Positions 1 through 10,627 are shown, counted from the stretch's first letter. The stretch is 64,000 nucleotides of DNA from Gilliamella apis (GCF_030758615.1 NZ_CP132381.1:2294001-2358000); one strand, 5' to 3'. The notes: generated by a model not told the origin, from the sequence alone. Program-made: numbers and translations.

Positions 1-579
1 TCTTTCTGGATCCTGCCAATAGTCAAGAATCAGGTAGGCTAATGCTTTGTCGAGAGGAACAAAGTAGTGACGCCAAAAATCTTGCACAACTTGTAACTTT
101 AGATCTTGTTCATCAGTTATCAATGTTTGTTCAAACAGTACACCTGATTCGAAAGCATGACTAGTCAATATACGTTGACAAAAACCATGAATCGTATAAA
201 TCGCCGCATCATCCATTGATTGTTGTGCTTGGGTTAATTTCTGTATTGCTTGGTTGCTATCATCAACTAAATCAATTAATTGTTGATAAATTGGATCATC
301 ATGATGACCTTTTAACAACCCTAATCGTAATTCTTGAATATTTTGCCTGATACGAGATCGCAGTTCTTGAGTAGCGGCTTTAGTAAAGGTCACCACTAAA
401 ATCTGATTAACATCAAGAGGTGTGGGATAACTGTTTTTACCAATCCCCAATAATAATCGCAGATAAATAAATGCGAGCGAATAGGTTTTACCCGTTCCTG
501 CTGACGCTTCGATTAGCGTTCGACCAGTTAAAGGCAAATCAAATAAGTTAAGCTTTTTTATTCCACTACATGAAACCAT
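1..579 (-). CDS. recB: RecB, exodeoxyribonuclease V beta subunit (N-terminal part, cut by window edge)
   Basis: RecB is the helicase-nuclease subunit of RecBCD, which processes double-strand breaks and degrades foreign linear DNA. The 193 residues visible from an ATG at 579 contain the UvrD-like Walker A motif EASAGTGKT near residue 25, followed by VVTFTKAAT and the IHGFCQRIL motif near residue 125, in the order typical of RecB N-termini. The gene runs off the left edge, so the nuclease domain is not seen. It overlaps the end of sixA by 22 bases. An in-frame TTG at the NLFDLPLTG stretch could be an alternative start. Confidence 0.9.
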   Translation of the reverse strand, partial: MVSCSGIKKLNLFDLPLTGRTLIEASAGTGKTYSLAFIYLRLLLGIGKNSYPTPLDVNQILVVTFTKAATQELRSRIRQNIQELRLGLLKGHHDDPIYQQLIDLVDDSNQAIQKLTQAQQSMDDAAIYTIHGFCQRILTSHAFESGVLFEQTLITDEQDLKLQVVQDFWRHYFVPLDKALAYLILDYWQDPER

Positions 580-1016
580 TCTAGCTTCCCTGCCGTATTG
601 GCGGATAAATCAACACAAGCAATAGCAGCTGTAGGAAACATTGGCGGTGATACATCTGGACATAACTCATTAACCAAATAACCAACTAGAGGTAGATGCG
701 AAACAATAATCACATTTTCGATACCACGATCGGGCAGTGTCATTAATAAATCAGCAATATGAGAAGGGCTACCACCAGGTACCAAAAGATTATCAGTTTC
801 CAATTGAGAAACTCGGCAGTGAGAGGATAATTCAGTGAAAGTCTGTTGGGCTCTTAAATAAGGACTGACTAACCCTAAATCAAATTTAAAATTTTGTTGA
901 TTAAGCCATAGTCCAGCTTGACAGGCTTGTTTTAAACCATAATCAGTTAAAGTACGACTTGCATCAGATGAAGCAGCAAAACCTGCCTCACCATGTCTCA
1001 TAATACAAACTTTCAT
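558..1016 (-). CDS. sixA: SixA phosphohistidine phosphatase
   Basis: SixA is a small cytoplasmic histidine phosphatase that removes phosphate from phosphohistidine, classically on the ArcB HPt domain and on the nitrogen PTS protein NPr. The 152-aa product begins MKVCIMRHGEA, with the catalytic RHG motif at residues 7-9, and has the second conserved His in the VSHLPLVG segment near residue 106. Length matches the family (about 160 aa). It lies 10 bp after the yfcZ-like gene and overlaps recB, suggesting one leftward transcription unit. Confidence 0.9.
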   Translation of the reverse strand: MKVCIMRHGEAGFAASSDASRTLTDYGLKQACQAGLWLNQQNFKFDLGLVSPYLRAQQTFTELSSHCRVSQLETDNLLVPGGSPSHIADLLMTLPDRGIENVIIVSHLPLVGYLVNELCPDVSPPMFPTAAIACVDLSANTAGKLEWFHVVE

Positions 1017-1026
1017 AAATGAATAA

Positions 1027-1323
1027 TTAACGTAATTTCAATTGAAAAATCATACATTCAGCGCCACAGCAGAAAGTAAATTTAGCTGTTAATTTATAGC
1101 CATTTTCAACTTTATCGATGCTGCTGTTAATTTCACAAGGCTCTGTTTCAACAGCTTTTGCAGCTTGAGTTAATGTAGCTAATTTGGCATTTGCTTCTGA
1201 TTCAGATGTAAAAACATGCTCATATTCTGCACTACAATCTTCATTGTCTATAATTGTACCTACATCAACGCAACAACATGCAGGTGTTTCGTTAGCTTTA
1301 CATTTATTTAAAGAATCTGTCAT
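1027..1323 (-). CDS. yfcZ: YfcZ/YiiS family protein (DUF406)
   Basis: This 98-aa protein of unknown function is cysteine-rich (ACCCVDVG near residue 15 and CCGAEC near residue 85). It matches the overall pattern of the YfcZ/YiiS family: N-terminal Cys cluster, conserved DNED-like stretch, helical middle and a C-terminal beta strand ending FQLKLR. No biochemical role is established for the family. In enterobacteria yfcZ also lies in the fadL/sixA neighbourhood, so the context supports the name. A clear promoter-bearing gap of about 150 bp separates it from the divergent MFS gene. Confidence 0.8.
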   Translation of the reverse strand: MTDSLNKCKANETPACCCVDVGTIIDNEDCSAEYEHVFTSESEANAKLATLTQAAKAVETEPCEINSSIDKVENGYKLTAKFTFCCGAECMIFQLKLR

Positions 1324-1474
1324 TGTGTACCTCTACCTCTGTTTTACCGATTAATATGGCATTAGTATACTCTTAATCACAATTAAGGGCAAAATGTTAA
1401 AAACCTTTACCACAACACAAATTTTTGGCGTATATTAAAGTTTTATTGTTATTTTTCTGAATTAATCAAACCAC

Positions 1475-2872
1475 ATGATGCAACAAAATAGTCACGTCCG
1501 AAAAATGGCGATTTTAGTCGCTGCGACGTTTTTCATGGAAAATCTAGACGCTACAGTGATCACCACGGCAATTCCAGCTATGGCAAAATCATTTTTAACC
1601 AATCCTCAAGATTTATCTATTGGGATTAGCGCCTATATGCTAGCACTTACAATTGGTTTACCTGCCAGTGGCTGGATCGCTAACCGTTTCACCGCCTATC
1701 GAGTCTTTTCGATTTCGATTATTTTATTTATGTTAGCATCAATATTGTGTGCCATATCGACTAATCTGACCATGTTTACCATCGCAAGATTAATTCAAGG
1801 TTTAGGTGGATCATTAATGGTGCCTGTAGGCAGAACGGTGGTATTAAGTCGAACGGAAAAACAACATTTAGTCAGCACCATTTCTATTTTAGTTTGGCCA
1901 GGCTTAATTGCGCCATTAATGGGGCCGATTATTGGTGGCTTCTTTGCTCAATATCTAACATGGCACTGGATATTTCTTCTTAATATTCCATTAGGTTTTA
2001 TCGCCCTATTTTTCGCTCATCGATTATTACCCAAAGAATTACCTGAAAAACGTACATTTGACAGTGTTGGATTTATCACCTGTGGTTTAGGCCTACTACT
2101 ATTTGTTTATGGGCTTGAAATGATTTCTCATTCAAATAGTAGTCTCTGGGTAGGCGTAACACTATCTTTGGTCGGTAGCCTAATATTAATCTTTGCCTAC
2201 TATCATTTAGCTCATACTCAACATCCATTAATTAGTCTATATGCTTTTTCTAAACGTACATTTAGAATGACCTTTTTTGGTGGTTCATTAATACGTATTG
2301 GCTTAAATAGTGCTCCGTTTATCTTACCGCTAATGTTTCAAGTCGGTTTTGGTTGGTCACCGTTAACTGCAGGTTCACTACTGCTATCATTATTTGCCGG
2401 CAATATCCTGCTTAAAACAGTAAACACACCTTTAATTCATAAGTTTGGATTCCGCAAAATTCTGATTATCAATGGGCTGTTATTATCTTCAAGTTTTGTG
2501 TTATGTGCGCTTTTCACGCCACAAACACCTATCATCTGGATTATATTAGTGCTATTCTTTTCCGGTGGTGCTCGTTCTATTCAATTTACTACCATCACCA
2601 CGCTTAGTTTTTCAGAAATTGATAAAACAGAAATACAGAGCGCTAACATTTTATCTACCATTTTCCAGCAGCTAAATAACGTACTCGGCATTGTGTTAAG
2701 TGCTTTATTTCTATTTATTGCATCTAGCTATAATGGCCATAGCCAAACTGGTTTAATGGTAGAAGATTTTAGGTTAGCACTATTAATGGTAGCAGGAATG
2801 ACCTTGTTAGCAATGATTGACTTTATTACCTTGCCGAAAAATGCAGGTAACAATCTAAAAGATAAGCAATAA
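1475..2872 (+). CDS. MFS drug:H+ antiporter, DHA2 (14-TM) family, MdtD-like
   Basis: The 465-aa inner-membrane transporter has about 14 hydrophobic segments. Its first helix carries the ENLDATVITTAIPAM signature (motif D1) of DHA2 exporters, and the RLIQGLGGSLMVPVGRT stretch near residue 108 matches MFS motif C/B. The closest familiar enterobacterial protein is MdtD (YegB). Substrate is unknown. The start has two adjacent Met codons. It is a single-gene unit convergent with deaD, and the two share a hairpin downstream. Confidence 0.8.
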   Translation: MMQQNSHVRKMAILVAATFFMENLDATVITTAIPAMAKSFLTNPQDLSIGISAYMLALTIGLPASGWIANRFTAYRVFSISIILFMLASILCAISTNLTMFTIARLIQGLGGSLMVPVGRTVVLSRTEKQHLVSTISILVWPGLIAPLMGPIIGGFFAQYLTWHWIFLLNIPLGFIALFFAHRLLPKELPEKRTFDSVGFITCGLGLLLFVYGLEMISHSNSSLWVGVTLSLVGSLILIFAYYHLAHTQHPLISLYAFSKRTFRMTFFGGSLIRIGLNSAPFILPLMFQVGFGWSPLTAGSLLLSLFAGNILLKTVNTPLIHKFGFRKILIINGLLLSSSFVLCALFTPQTPIIWIILVLFFSGGARSIQFTTITTLSFSEIDKTEIQSANILSTIFQQLNNVLGIVLSALFLFIASSYNGHSQTGLMVEDFRLALLMVAGMTLLAMIDFITLPKNAGNNLKDKQ

Positions 2873-2900
2873 AAAACCCCTGCCATTTGGCAGAGGTTCT
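2873..2900. terminator. Bidirectional terminator between MFS gene and deaD
   Basis: An A-rich run precedes a stem formed by CCCCTGCC and GGCAGAGG around an ATTT loop, followed by TTCTT. It lies between two convergent genes and could end both transcripts. Confidence 0.65.
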
Positions 2901-2922
2901 TAAGAAGCAAACCTAAAAAATA

Positions 2923-4689
2923 TTAGAACTTAGGTGCGCTAGGACGGCCACGTTTTTTCGCAAAACCTTTGTCATTAGATTCTGTTTTACTACTTTTACG
3001 TCCACGTTTAGCTTCAGATGGCTTACCTGCTACCAAGCTCATTTTCATTGGTTGATTAAGTACTCTAACCCGTTCAAAATGCTTAAGAATATCTTTCGGC
3101 ATGCCTTTTGGTAACTCAACGGTTGAATAAGTTTCATAAAGTTTGATATTACCAATATAGCGACTACTAATATCGGCTTCATTAGCAATTGCACCAACAA
3201 TATGACGCACTTCAACACCGTTTTCTTTACCAATTTCGATACGATACATATCCATTTCACCCACATCTCGGCGTTCACGACGTTTTGGTGATTCACGATT
3301 ATCGCCACGTAAGCGACGTTCACCATTTCGATTATCACGATCACGAAATTCTCTTGATGGTTTAAATACTGGATCTGGCGGTAGAATCAACGGACGATCA
3401 CTCTGAGCTAATCTCAATAATGCTGTTGCAATCGTTTCAAGATCTGCGCCACTATCTGCTTGGATTTGCTCTAATAACACTTGATATTGATCTAAATCGG
3501 CACTTTCTAATTGTTGCTGAATTTTCTGACTAAATTTCGCTAAACGACGTTTTTCAAGCAACTCTTTAGATGGTAATGCTACTTCAGGAATCGGCTTTTT
3601 AATTGTTTGTTCAATATTCTTAAGTAAACGGCGTTCACGACTATCAACAAATAAAATTGCTCGTCCTGCACGACCTGCACGACCAGTTCGCCCAATACGG
3701 TGAACATAAGATTCTGAATCAAGAGTGATATCATAGTTAATAACTAAACTGATACGCTCAACATCTAAACCTCGAGCAGCCACATCAGTTGCAATTAGGA
3801 TATCTAATCGGCCATTACGTAAACGATCAAGGGTTTGCTCACGAAGTTGCTGAGTCATATCACCATTCAAAGCAGCACAACTATAACCATTTTTTTCTAA
3901 TACTTCGGCGACATCTAATGTTGCTGTTTTGGTACGAACAAAAATAATTGCTGCATCAAAATCCTCAGCTTCTAAAAAACGTACAATTGCTTCGTTTTTA
4001 CGCATACCGCGTACTAACCAATAGCTTTGATCAATATCTGGTGCAGTTTGATTAGTACCTTTAATTTGTACTTCTTTCGGGTTATGCATAAAACGTTTAG
4101 TAATACGACGAATTGGTGCCGGCATTGTTGCTGAAAATAGTGCTGTTTGATGATCTTCTGGGATCGTAGCCATAATACTTTCAACATCATCAATAAAGCC
4201 CATTCTTAACATTTCGTCGGCTTCATCTAAAACTAAACCTTTAAGGTTTGAAAGATCTAATGTTTTACGATTTAAATGATCTAACAATCGACCTGGAGTA
4301 CCCACTACAATTTGTGGACCTTGTTTTAATGCACGTAATTGCACGTCATAACGTTGACCACCATACAGTGGTAAAACTTTTACTCCCTTCACATATTTTG
4401 CATATTCAGCACAGGCATCAGCAACTTGAATTGCCAATTCACGAGTTGGTGCTAAAACCAATAATTGTGGTGCTTTTAAATTAGCATCAATATTCATCAA
4501 AAAAGGAATGGAAAAAGCAGCAGTTTTACCACTACCAGTTTGTGCCATACCCAACACATCGTTCCCTTGTAAAAGTAAAGGAATGCATTCTGCTTGGATT
4601 GGTGATGGTTTAGTAAAACCAAGATCATTTAATGCGTTAAGGATTTCCTCAGATAAACCAAGGTCAATAAAAGATATTTCTGTTGTCAT
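2923..4689 (-). CDS. deaD: DEAD-box RNA helicase DeaD/CsdA
   Basis: ATP-dependent RNA helicase used in ribosome biogenesis and mRNA decay, especially in the cold. The 588-aa protein shows Q motif (GFTKPSPIQ, residue 25), Walker A AQTGSGKT (near 50), DEAD (near 156), SAT (near 187) and [11 protein letters not shown] (near 333). An RNA-binding DbpA-like domain follows (about 470-550) and a short basic tail ends GRPSAPKF, shorter than the E. coli tail (629 aa). It is monocistronic, with 348 untranslated bases upstream that may hold a long 5' leader. Confidence 0.95.
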   Translation of the reverse strand: MTTEISFIDLGLSEEILNALNDLGFTKPSPIQAECIPLLLQGNDVLGMAQTGSGKTAAFSIPFLMNIDANLKAPQLLVLAPTRELAIQVADACAEYAKYVKGVKVLPLYGGQRYDVQLRALKQGPQIVVGTPGRLLDHLNRKTLDLSNLKGLVLDEADEMLRMGFIDDVESIMATIPEDHQTALFSATMPAPIRRITKRFMHNPKEVQIKGTNQTAPDIDQSYWLVRGMRKNEAIVRFLEAEDFDAAIIFVRTKTATLDVAEVLEKNGYSCAALNGDMTQQLREQTLDRLRNGRLDILIATDVAARGLDVERISLVINYDITLDSESYVHRIGRTGRAGRAGRAILFVDSRERRLLKNIEQTIKKPIPEVALPSKELLEKRRLAKFSQKIQQQLESADLDQYQVLLEQIQADSGADLETIATALLRLAQSDRPLILPPDPVFKPSREFRDRDNRNGERRLRGDNRESPKRRERRDVGEMDMYRIEIGKENGVEVRHIVGAIANEADISSRYIGNIKLYETYSTVELPKGMPKDILKHFERVRVLNQPMKMSLVAGKPSEAKRGRKSSKTESNDKGFAKKRGRPSAPKF

Positions 4690-5037
4690 GTAAACTCGCT
4701 TGCAAATTGGATATATAGGCTTAATTTTAAGTTAGCAACAAACCTGATAATTACTAATCAAGATAATTTATGAGGATTACAATATTGCTCATAAAATATT
4801 ACATTACCTAAATAAAACACTATATAAATTTATGCCAGCTCACTAAATTGAAAATTTACAACTCACCCCAATAACTAACTGCCAATAATCACACAATCAA
4901 ATATGCATAACTGTTGCTTAAATAATTACTTTATTTAATACAAAAGATAGATAGCATAAAAATAATTGAGAATATTATGGGCAAATCAGAACTACGCTAT
5001 AACAATATTTTCACTTTTAAAACTGGCATGACCCTTG
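4690..5037. other. Gene-free 348-bp interval (deaD leader / nlpI downstream)
   Basis: Very AT-rich, with no ORF that looks coding. On the minus strand it would contain the promoter and probably a long 5' untranslated leader of deaD, as known for the E. coli gene. No clear hairpin terminator was seen behind nlpI. Confidence 0.5.
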
Positions 5038-5889
5038 TTACTTTTCTTCAAGTAACTTAATTTCGTAGAGTGCCTGTTGATGTTCAACAAAGTTATAAAT
5101 ATTATTAGCTAAAGCATATTTAAATAATATTTTGGCACGCTCATTGTTACCTTTACCTAGGTAATATTTACCTAAATAAAAGTACGCTTCACATAGGCGT
5201 TCGGCTAATTGCCGGTCATTTTCAACACCTTGTTGAAGGTTTTGCATTAATTTAGATTCACTAATATTACCTAAATAAAATGCAATGATATCACCACCAT
5301 AACTCATTTTATCGTTTAGTTTATCGTAACGATTTTGCAACTGAGCTAGGGCAGCTTGTTTATCTATTTCTTTTTCAATCAAATAAAGCCATAAAACACG
5401 AATAGGTTCGTTGACATCATATTGATAGAATTTTTGTGCATCAAGCTGTGCAGCTTGATAATGTCCTGTACGATATAAAGTAATTGCACGATTCAAATAA
5501 GCAAAAGCATAAGATGGATCTATTTCTAGTGTAGTATTAAATGCCATCATAGCATTATCGAAATCACCATCTCTTAGTGCATAAGTACCAAGAAAATTAT
5601 AAACATCAGGTATTTCAGGATTAAAACTTAAAAGGTGATTAAAATCACTTTGTGCAAATGCTTTAAAACCTAATGAATCGTAAACAATTCCTCGTTCGAA
5701 AATCAGTTGCATTCGAGAAACAGTATCAAGATCTCGTCTTGATAACTGTTGACTTATTTCAGCTATTTTCAACTCATCATCATACGAAACTTGCTCAGGA
5801 ACAGCAAGTAAAGGTAGAGAATTAGAACAACCTGACAAGATAATGACTGCAAAAATACAGCACAACATTCTCAGGTTGAATAATCTCAT
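5038..5889 (-). CDS. nlpI: NlpI, TPR lipoprotein adaptor
   Basis: NlpI is an outer-membrane lipoprotein that scaffolds murein hydrolases and presents MepS to the protease Prc for degradation. The 283-aa product starts with a lipoprotein signal peptide whose lipobox is LSGC at residues 18-21, followed by tetratricopeptide repeats (for example PDVYNFLGTYALRDGDFD and YAFAYLNRAITLYRTGHY near residues 95-145). Its Prc partner is encoded in this window at 27158-29230. It lies 24 bp after pnp, the conserved pnp-nlpI order. Confidence 0.92.
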   Translation of the reverse strand: MRLFNLRMLCCIFAVIILSGCSNSLPLLAVPEQVSYDDELKIAEISQQLSRRDLDTVSRMQLIFERGIVYDSLGFKAFAQSDFNHLLSFNPEIPDVYNFLGTYALRDGDFDNAMMAFNTTLEIDPSYAFAYLNRAITLYRTGHYQAAQLDAQKFYQYDVNEPIRVLWLYLIEKEIDKQAALAQLQNRYDKLNDKMSYGGDIIAFYLGNISESKLMQNLQQGVENDRQLAERLCEAYFYLGKYYLGKGNNERAKILFKYALANNIYNFVEHQQALYEIKLLEEK

Positions 5890-5913
5890 ATTAAGCTCCT
5901 AGTGGATCAGATT

Positions 5914-8028
5914 TTATTCAGCAGTTGGCGTAACTTCTGGTGTAGACTCAACTGCATCTTTCATACTTAAACGAATTCGACCTTGGCGATCAATTTCTAG
6001 TACTTTAACATTCACTTCTTGACCTACTTTTAAGTAGTCAGCAACTTTTTCCACTCGATGATCAGCGATTTGTGAAACGTGAACAAGTCCTTCTTTTCCA
6101 CCAATAACTGAAACGAAAGCACCAAAATCAACAATTCGAGTGACTTTACCGGTATAAATTTTACCAATTTCAACATCAGCAACTAAATTATTGATACGTG
6201 CAATTGCATCTTGTGCTTTATTACCATCAGATGCTGCAATTTTCACTGTACCATCATCTGCAATTTCAATAGTAGTACCGGTTTCTTCAGTTAATGCACG
6301 AATCGTTGCACCACCTTTACCGATGATATCACGAATTTTATCTGGATTAACATTCATCGTATAGATACGAGGAGCAAATTCAGATATCTCTTGACGAGGT
6401 TTATTAATCGCTTGTTCCATTACCCCTAAAATATGCAAACGTGCCCCTTTAGCTTGGTTTAATGCAACTTGCATAATTTCTTTAGTGATACCTTCAATTT
6501 TGATATCCATTTGTAGTGCACTTACACCTTCACGGGTACCAGCTACTTTAAAGTCCATATCACCAAGATGGTCTTCATCACCTAAAATATCAGATAATAC
6601 TACAAAGTTATCACCTTCTTTAACAAGGCCCATTGCAATACCAGCAACAGAAGACTTAATTGGAACACCAGCATCCATTAATGCCAATGATGCGCCACAA
6701 ACTGAAGCCATTGAAGAAGAACCATTAGATTCAGTAATTTCAGAAACTACACGTACAGTATATGGAAATTCTTCTTTGCTTGGCATTACCGCAGCAACAC
6801 CACGTTTTGCTAAACGACCATGACCAATTTCACGACGTTTTGGTGAACCAACCATACCTGTTTCACCAACTGAATATGGAGGGAAGTTATAATGTAAAAG
6901 GAAACGTTCGGTATATTCACCAGTTAACTCATCAATGATCTGTGCATCACGTTCAGTACCTAAAGTTGCGGTAACTAATGCTTGCGTTTCGCCACGAGTA
7001 AATAATGCGCTACCATGAGTTCTTGGTAATACATTGGTACGAATATCCAGAGCACGAATCATATCTTTTTCACGACCATCGATACGTGGTTCACCAGCAA
7101 TAACACGTTGACGAACAATTTGGCTTTCTAAATCAACAATAATGTTAATAACTTCATTTTCGTCAAGTTCTTCATCTTTTTCTTTAAGTGCTGCTAACAC
7201 TTCTTCTTTAATTAAATCGATTTGCGCATAACGAGCTTGTTTTTCAGTAATACGATAAGCTTCACCTAAACGATCTTTAGCTAATTCAGAAACCGCATTA
7301 AATAGCTCTTCATTTTTAGCTGGTGCAACCCAATCCCATTTTTCACAATTCGCTTTAGCAACAAATTCATTGATATTATCAATTACAACTTGTTGTTGAT
7401 CATGCCCAAATACCACTGCCGCTAACATTTGGTCTTCAGTTAATAAATCAGCTTCTGATTCAACCATTAATACAGCACTTTTAGTACCAGCTACAACTAA
7501 ATCTAAACGACTAGTCGCTAATTCTTTTACTGATGGATTTAACACAAATTCATCATTGATAAAGCCTACACGAGCAGCACCAATTGGGCCATGGAAAGGA
7601 ACACCAGATAAACAAAGTGCTGCTGATGCACCAATCATAGCAACTAAATCAGGGCTTACTTCAGGATTCACTGATACCACTGTTGCAATGATTTGAATTT
7701 CATTGACAAAACCTTCAGGAAATAATGGACGAAGTGGACGGTCGATTAAACGGGCAATTAATGTTTCGCCTTCACTAGGGCGACCTTCACGTTTGAAAAA
7801 GCCACCAGGAATACGACCAGCAGCGTAAGTACGTTCTTGATAGTTAACGGTTAAAGGGAAAAAGTCTTGTCCTTCTTTAACTTTTTTATTAGCAACTACA
7901 GTGACAAATACCGCAGTATCGTCCATGTTAACCATAACTGCAGCAGTTGCTTGACGCGCCATAATACCCGTTTCTAAAGTAACAGTATGGCGACCATATT
8001 GGAATTTTTGATATGTCGGATTAAACAA
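5914..8028 (-). CDS. pnp: Polynucleotide phosphorylase (PNPase)
   Basis: Phosphorolytic 3'-5' exoribonuclease and core of the RNA degradosome. The protein has two RNase PH-like domains (conserved [16 protein letters not shown] near 80 and [16 protein letters not shown] near 445), a KH domain with [15 protein letters not shown] near 560 and a C-terminal S1 domain ([17 protein letters not shown] near 620). The frame is open to an ATG at 8139, but that would add 37 unrelated residues. A TTG at 8028, preceded by GAGGA at 7-nt spacing, gives [12 protein letters not shown], matching the known N-terminus, and 704 aa. A large leader hairpin lies upstream. Confidence 0.93.
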   Translation of the reverse strand: MFNPTYQKFQYGRHTVTLETGIMARQATAAVMVNMDDTAVFVTVVANKKVKEGQDFFPLTVNYQERTYAAGRIPGGFFKREGRPSEGETLIARLIDRPLRPLFPEGFVNEIQIIATVVSVNPEVSPDLVAMIGASAALCLSGVPFHGPIGAARVGFINDEFVLNPSVKELATSRLDLVVAGTKSAVLMVESEADLLTEDQMLAAVVFGHDQQQVVIDNINEFVAKANCEKWDWVAPAKNEELFNAVSELAKDRLGEAYRITEKQARYAQIDLIKEEVLAALKEKDEELDENEVINIIVDLESQIVRQRVIAGEPRIDGREKDMIRALDIRTNVLPRTHGSALFTRGETQALVTATLGTERDAQIIDELTGEYTERFLLHYNFPPYSVGETGMVGSPKRREIGHGRLAKRGVAAVMPSKEEFPYTVRVVSEITESNGSSSMASVCGASLALMDAGVPIKSSVAGIAMGLVKEGDNFVVLSDILGDEDHLGDMDFKVAGTREGVSALQMDIKIEGITKEIMQVALNQAKGARLHILGVMEQAINKPRQEISEFAPRIYTMNVNPDKIRDIIGKGGATIRALTEETGTTIEIADDGTVKIAASDGNKAQDAIARINNLVADVEIGKIYTGKVTRIVDFGAFVSVIGGKEGLVHVSQIADHRVEKVADYLKVGQEVNVKVLEIDRQGRIRLSMKDAVESTPEVTPTAE

Positions 8029-8157
8029 AATAATGTCCTCTTGTAATAAATCACGTTGAAGTTTGATATTTCGACAGGAAGCAGCATGACGCTGGAACAT
8101 ATTGATACACACTTCAACTATGTGTGGGATACTAAACAAAAGATTATTTCACTGTCA

Positions 8158-8200
8158 CGACTAATGACAAATCTATAAACTATAGAGCTCTCATTAGTCG
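8158..8200 (-). promoter_or_regulatory. pnp leader double stem-loop (candidate RNase III / autoregulation site)
   Basis: The arms CGACTAATGA and TCATTAGTCG form a perfect 10-bp outer stem, and TCTATA/TATAGA form an inner stem with a 3-nt loop. It lies between rpsO and pnp. In E. coli a leader hairpin at the same place is cut by RNase III and then bound by PNPase for autoregulation. The sequence shows the structure; the function is inferred from position. Confidence 0.6.
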
Positions 8201-8306
8201 CGCGAAACATGAGATACAATCTTTTATTTTATTAATTTCTATCTTCAAAGCATTTATTTAGCTTTTCGGACTCTGCATTATATCAAAGCCTTGAATTTTC
8301 ACAACG

Positions 8307-8332
8307 AAAAAAGAGGCCTAAGCCTCTTTTCA
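8307..8332 (-). terminator. rpsO intrinsic terminator
   Basis: On the minus strand, AAAAGAGGC and GCCTCTTTT pair around a 4-nt loop and are followed by a T-run, 14 bp after the rpsO stop codon. Confidence 0.85.
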
Positions 8333-8345
8333 AGTAGATAAATAA

Positions 8346-8615
8346 TTAGCGACGTAAACCTAGTCTTTGAATTAATTGGCTATAACGTTCAAAGTCTTTA
8401 CGACGTAAATAATCTAATAATTTACGACGGCTAGACACCATGCGTAATAAACCACGGCGGCTATGGTGATCTTTTTTATGCTCAGAAAAATGACCTTGTA
8501 AGTCATTAATGCGTGCAGTTAAAAGAGCAACTTGAACTTCAGTTGAACCAGTGTCGTTAGTACCACGACCATATTCAGCAACGATTTTCGCTTTAGCTTC
8601 TACAGTTAGAGACAT
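8346..8615 (-). CDS. rpsO: 30S ribosomal protein S15
   Basis: S15 binds the central domain of 16S rRNA early in 30S assembly. The 89-aa protein starting [12 protein letters not shown] has the conserved [20 protein letters not shown] and [19 protein letters not shown] segments. The frame continues upstream to 8672, but the added 19 residues are not part of S15, and the ATG at 8615 has AAGAGG 8 nt upstream. The gene has its own terminator and precedes pnp, the standard order. Confidence 0.96.
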   Translation of the reverse strand: MSLTVEAKAKIVAEYGRGTNDTGSTEVQVALLTARINDLQGHFSEHKKDHHSRRGLLRMVSSRRKLLDYLRRKDFERYSQLIQRLGLRR

Positions 8616-8762
8616 AATAAACCTCTTAAAATAAATATAAAAAATGGAATGACCGATCTCTAATTCAGACATTCCTCGGCATCCATATAATAAATATATG
8701 AATCGTGCGCAATTATACTGGAATTTACTAAAATAGCAATTTGATTTATTAATCGCAAACGC

Positions 8763-9686
8763 TTATTTAAGCTTAAAACCATACTCTTCTTGAATAAGCT
8801 TTTTCAACGCTTCGATATAATTTTGTGCCGATAAACTTAGCTGTGCTTTTTGTGATGTTATCCAACCAATTAATATTTTTTCTTCGACATCTAAAGGGAT
8901 AGATAGAATGTCTGAACCATTTAAATCAGTACTGAGCACACCGGTACTAATTGTATAGCCATTTAATCCATGCAATAAATTAAATAACGTTGCCCTATCA
9001 CTGACATGAATACTCTTTTTATGATACACAGTACTTAAAATCTCTTCGGAAAAATAAAAAGAGTTATATTCGCCTTGTTCAAATGAAAGATAGGGAAAAT
9101 CCTCTAAATCATCTAACGTTAAAGACTTCATAGCCGCCAAAGGGTGATTGGTACTGATAAATACATGTGGATCAGCCTCAAATAGTGGATTAAAAGTTAA
9201 ACGATGTTCTTTAAGCAAGCGTAAAATAACTTTTTGATTAAAATCAGTTAGATACAAAATACCTACTTCACTACGTAAATTAGCAACATCAGTTATAATA
9301 TCGTAAGTGCGAGTTTCACGTAGGGTAAACTCATATTCATCAGTATGATTCTTTTTGATTAAATTAACAAAAGCGTTTACCGCAAATGCATAATGTTGGG
9401 TTGAAATGCTACACAGTTGTTTGGAAGGTACTTTTTTGGCATAGTGCTGTTCTAGTAGCTGAGCTTGATCTAAAACCTGTTTTGCATAACCTAAAAATTC
9501 AACTCCATCAGTCGATAATGAAACTCCTTTAGATGTCCGTACAAAAATTTCAATACCAAATTCAGCTTCCAACTCCTTCACTGCAGTTGATAAACTTGGT
9601 TGAGTAATATACAAATTTTTAGCAGCCTCATTGATTGAGCCTGAGCGGGCAATTTCTAAAATGTAACGTAACTGTTGAAGCTTCAT
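8763..9686 (-). CDS. LysR-type transcriptional regulator
   Basis: The 307-aa protein has an N-terminal winged helix (MKLQQLRYILEIARSG, with the recognition helix in QPSLSTAVKELE near residue 30) and a C-terminal periplasmic-binding-like effector domain. The N-terminus resembles CysB/Cbl-like members, but the target is not known. The ATG at 9686 is preferred over the far upstream ATG at 9764 because LysR proteins start at this helix. It neighbours the repeat block and CRISPR island and might mark its edge, with no evident functional link. Confidence 0.85.
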   Translation of the reverse strand: MKLQQLRYILEIARSGSINEAAKNLYITQPSLSTAVKELEAEFGIEIFVRTSKGVSLSTDGVEFLGYAKQVLDQAQLLEQHYAKKVPSKQLCSISTQHYAFAVNAFVNLIKKNHTDEYEFTLRETRTYDIITDVANLRSEVGILYLTDFNQKVILRLLKEHRLTFNPLFEADPHVFISTNHPLAAMKSLTLDDLEDFPYLSFEQGEYNSFYFSEEILSTVYHKKSIHVSDRATLFNLLHGLNGYTISTGVLSTDLNGSDILSIPLDVEEKILIGWITSQKAQLSLSAQNYIEALKKLIQEEYGFKLK

Positions 9687-9831
9687 AATATCGTTAGTAA
9701 TTAAAACCAATATTAATTCAGAATATAAACTACTATAAACATTGTCTGGAATAATGTACAGCAAAAGGCAAATAGCTGTTTTTGCGCAACCTAATACCGT
9801 AGAATTGTTTTTTTAGAAGATTTTAGGCTTT

Positions 9832-10627
9832 AAAAACCCCACTCCTCAAATTTTTTTATTCGGTGGATTTCGGACGTTTTTTTATTTGGTAGCTAGTTCT
9901 ATACGACGATTACGTCCGAGCAAAGAGGGTTCACGCGAACCCTCTTTACCAACTCCCGCGGCGACCACGCAAGTGGTCACGATGTGACAGCCTTCCGCCT
10001 TCGTTCGTTTTAAAGCACCAGCGGTTATTTGTTCCTAACAAAAAAACAGCCTTGTCAAACATCCCTGTTTGCCATGCTAACCTCACTCAGTTATCAACAC
10101 ATTGCTCATGTCGCTAAATGAGAAGCACTAAACTAATTGATAAAAATAAACTTTTATTATTGACCCTAGCTGATGTTATAACTAATTTTAGTGATTTATC
10201 GGATGGATTTTAGTCTTAAAAACCCCGCTCCTCAAATTTTTTTATTCGGTGAGTTTCGGACGTTTTGTTGTTTAATAGCTAGTTCTATACGGAGATTACG
10301 TCCGAGTAAAGAGGGTTTGCGCAAACCCTCTTTACCAACTCCCGCGGCGACCACGCAAGTGGTCACGATGTGACTGCCTTCCGCCTGCGTTCGCTCTTAA
10401 AGCACCAGCGGTTATTTGTTCCTAACAAAAAAACAGCCTTGTCAAACTTCCCTTTTGCCATGCTAACCTCACTCAGTTATCAGCACATTGCTAAAGTCGC
10501 TAAATGAGAAGCACTAAACTAATTGATAAAAATAAACTTTTATTATTGACCCTAGCTGATGTTATAACTAATTTTAGTGATTTATCGGATGGATTTTAGT
10601 CTTAAAAACCCCGCTCCTCAAAATTTT
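9832..10627. repeat. Two tandem 386-bp copies of a structured non-coding element, plus start of a third
   Basis: Unit 1 covers 9832-10217 and unit 2 covers 10218-10603; a partial third copy starts at 10604 and is replaced by array 1 sequence after about 23 bases. Each unit starts AAAAACCCC, contains TCGGACGT...ACGTCCGA, then a long hairpin (9922-9947 and 10308-10333), then GACCACGCAAGTGGTC. The hairpin changes in a compensatory way between units (GTTC/GAAC in unit 1, GTTT/AAAC in unit 2). Short minus-strand ORFs of 32-38 codons in the units share an FDKAVFLLGTNNRWCFK start but diverge afterwards. Function unknown. It fills the 980-bp gap between the LysR gene and array 1. Confidence 0.85.

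Noticed and set aside
3045..3344. 99-codon ORF inside deaD
   Set aside because: Shadow frame of the helicase C-terminal region with low-complexity Val/Ile composition.
10191..10373. 60-codon plus-strand ORF in the 386-bp repeat unit
   Set aside because: Not preserved in the other unit and lies over the conserved hairpins; structure explains the sequence better.
10363..10461. 32-codon minus-strand ORF in repeat unit 2 (starts MAKGKFDKAVF)
   Set aside because: Unit 1 reads a different start and ending, so only 17 residues agree; kept as a remark, not called as a gene.
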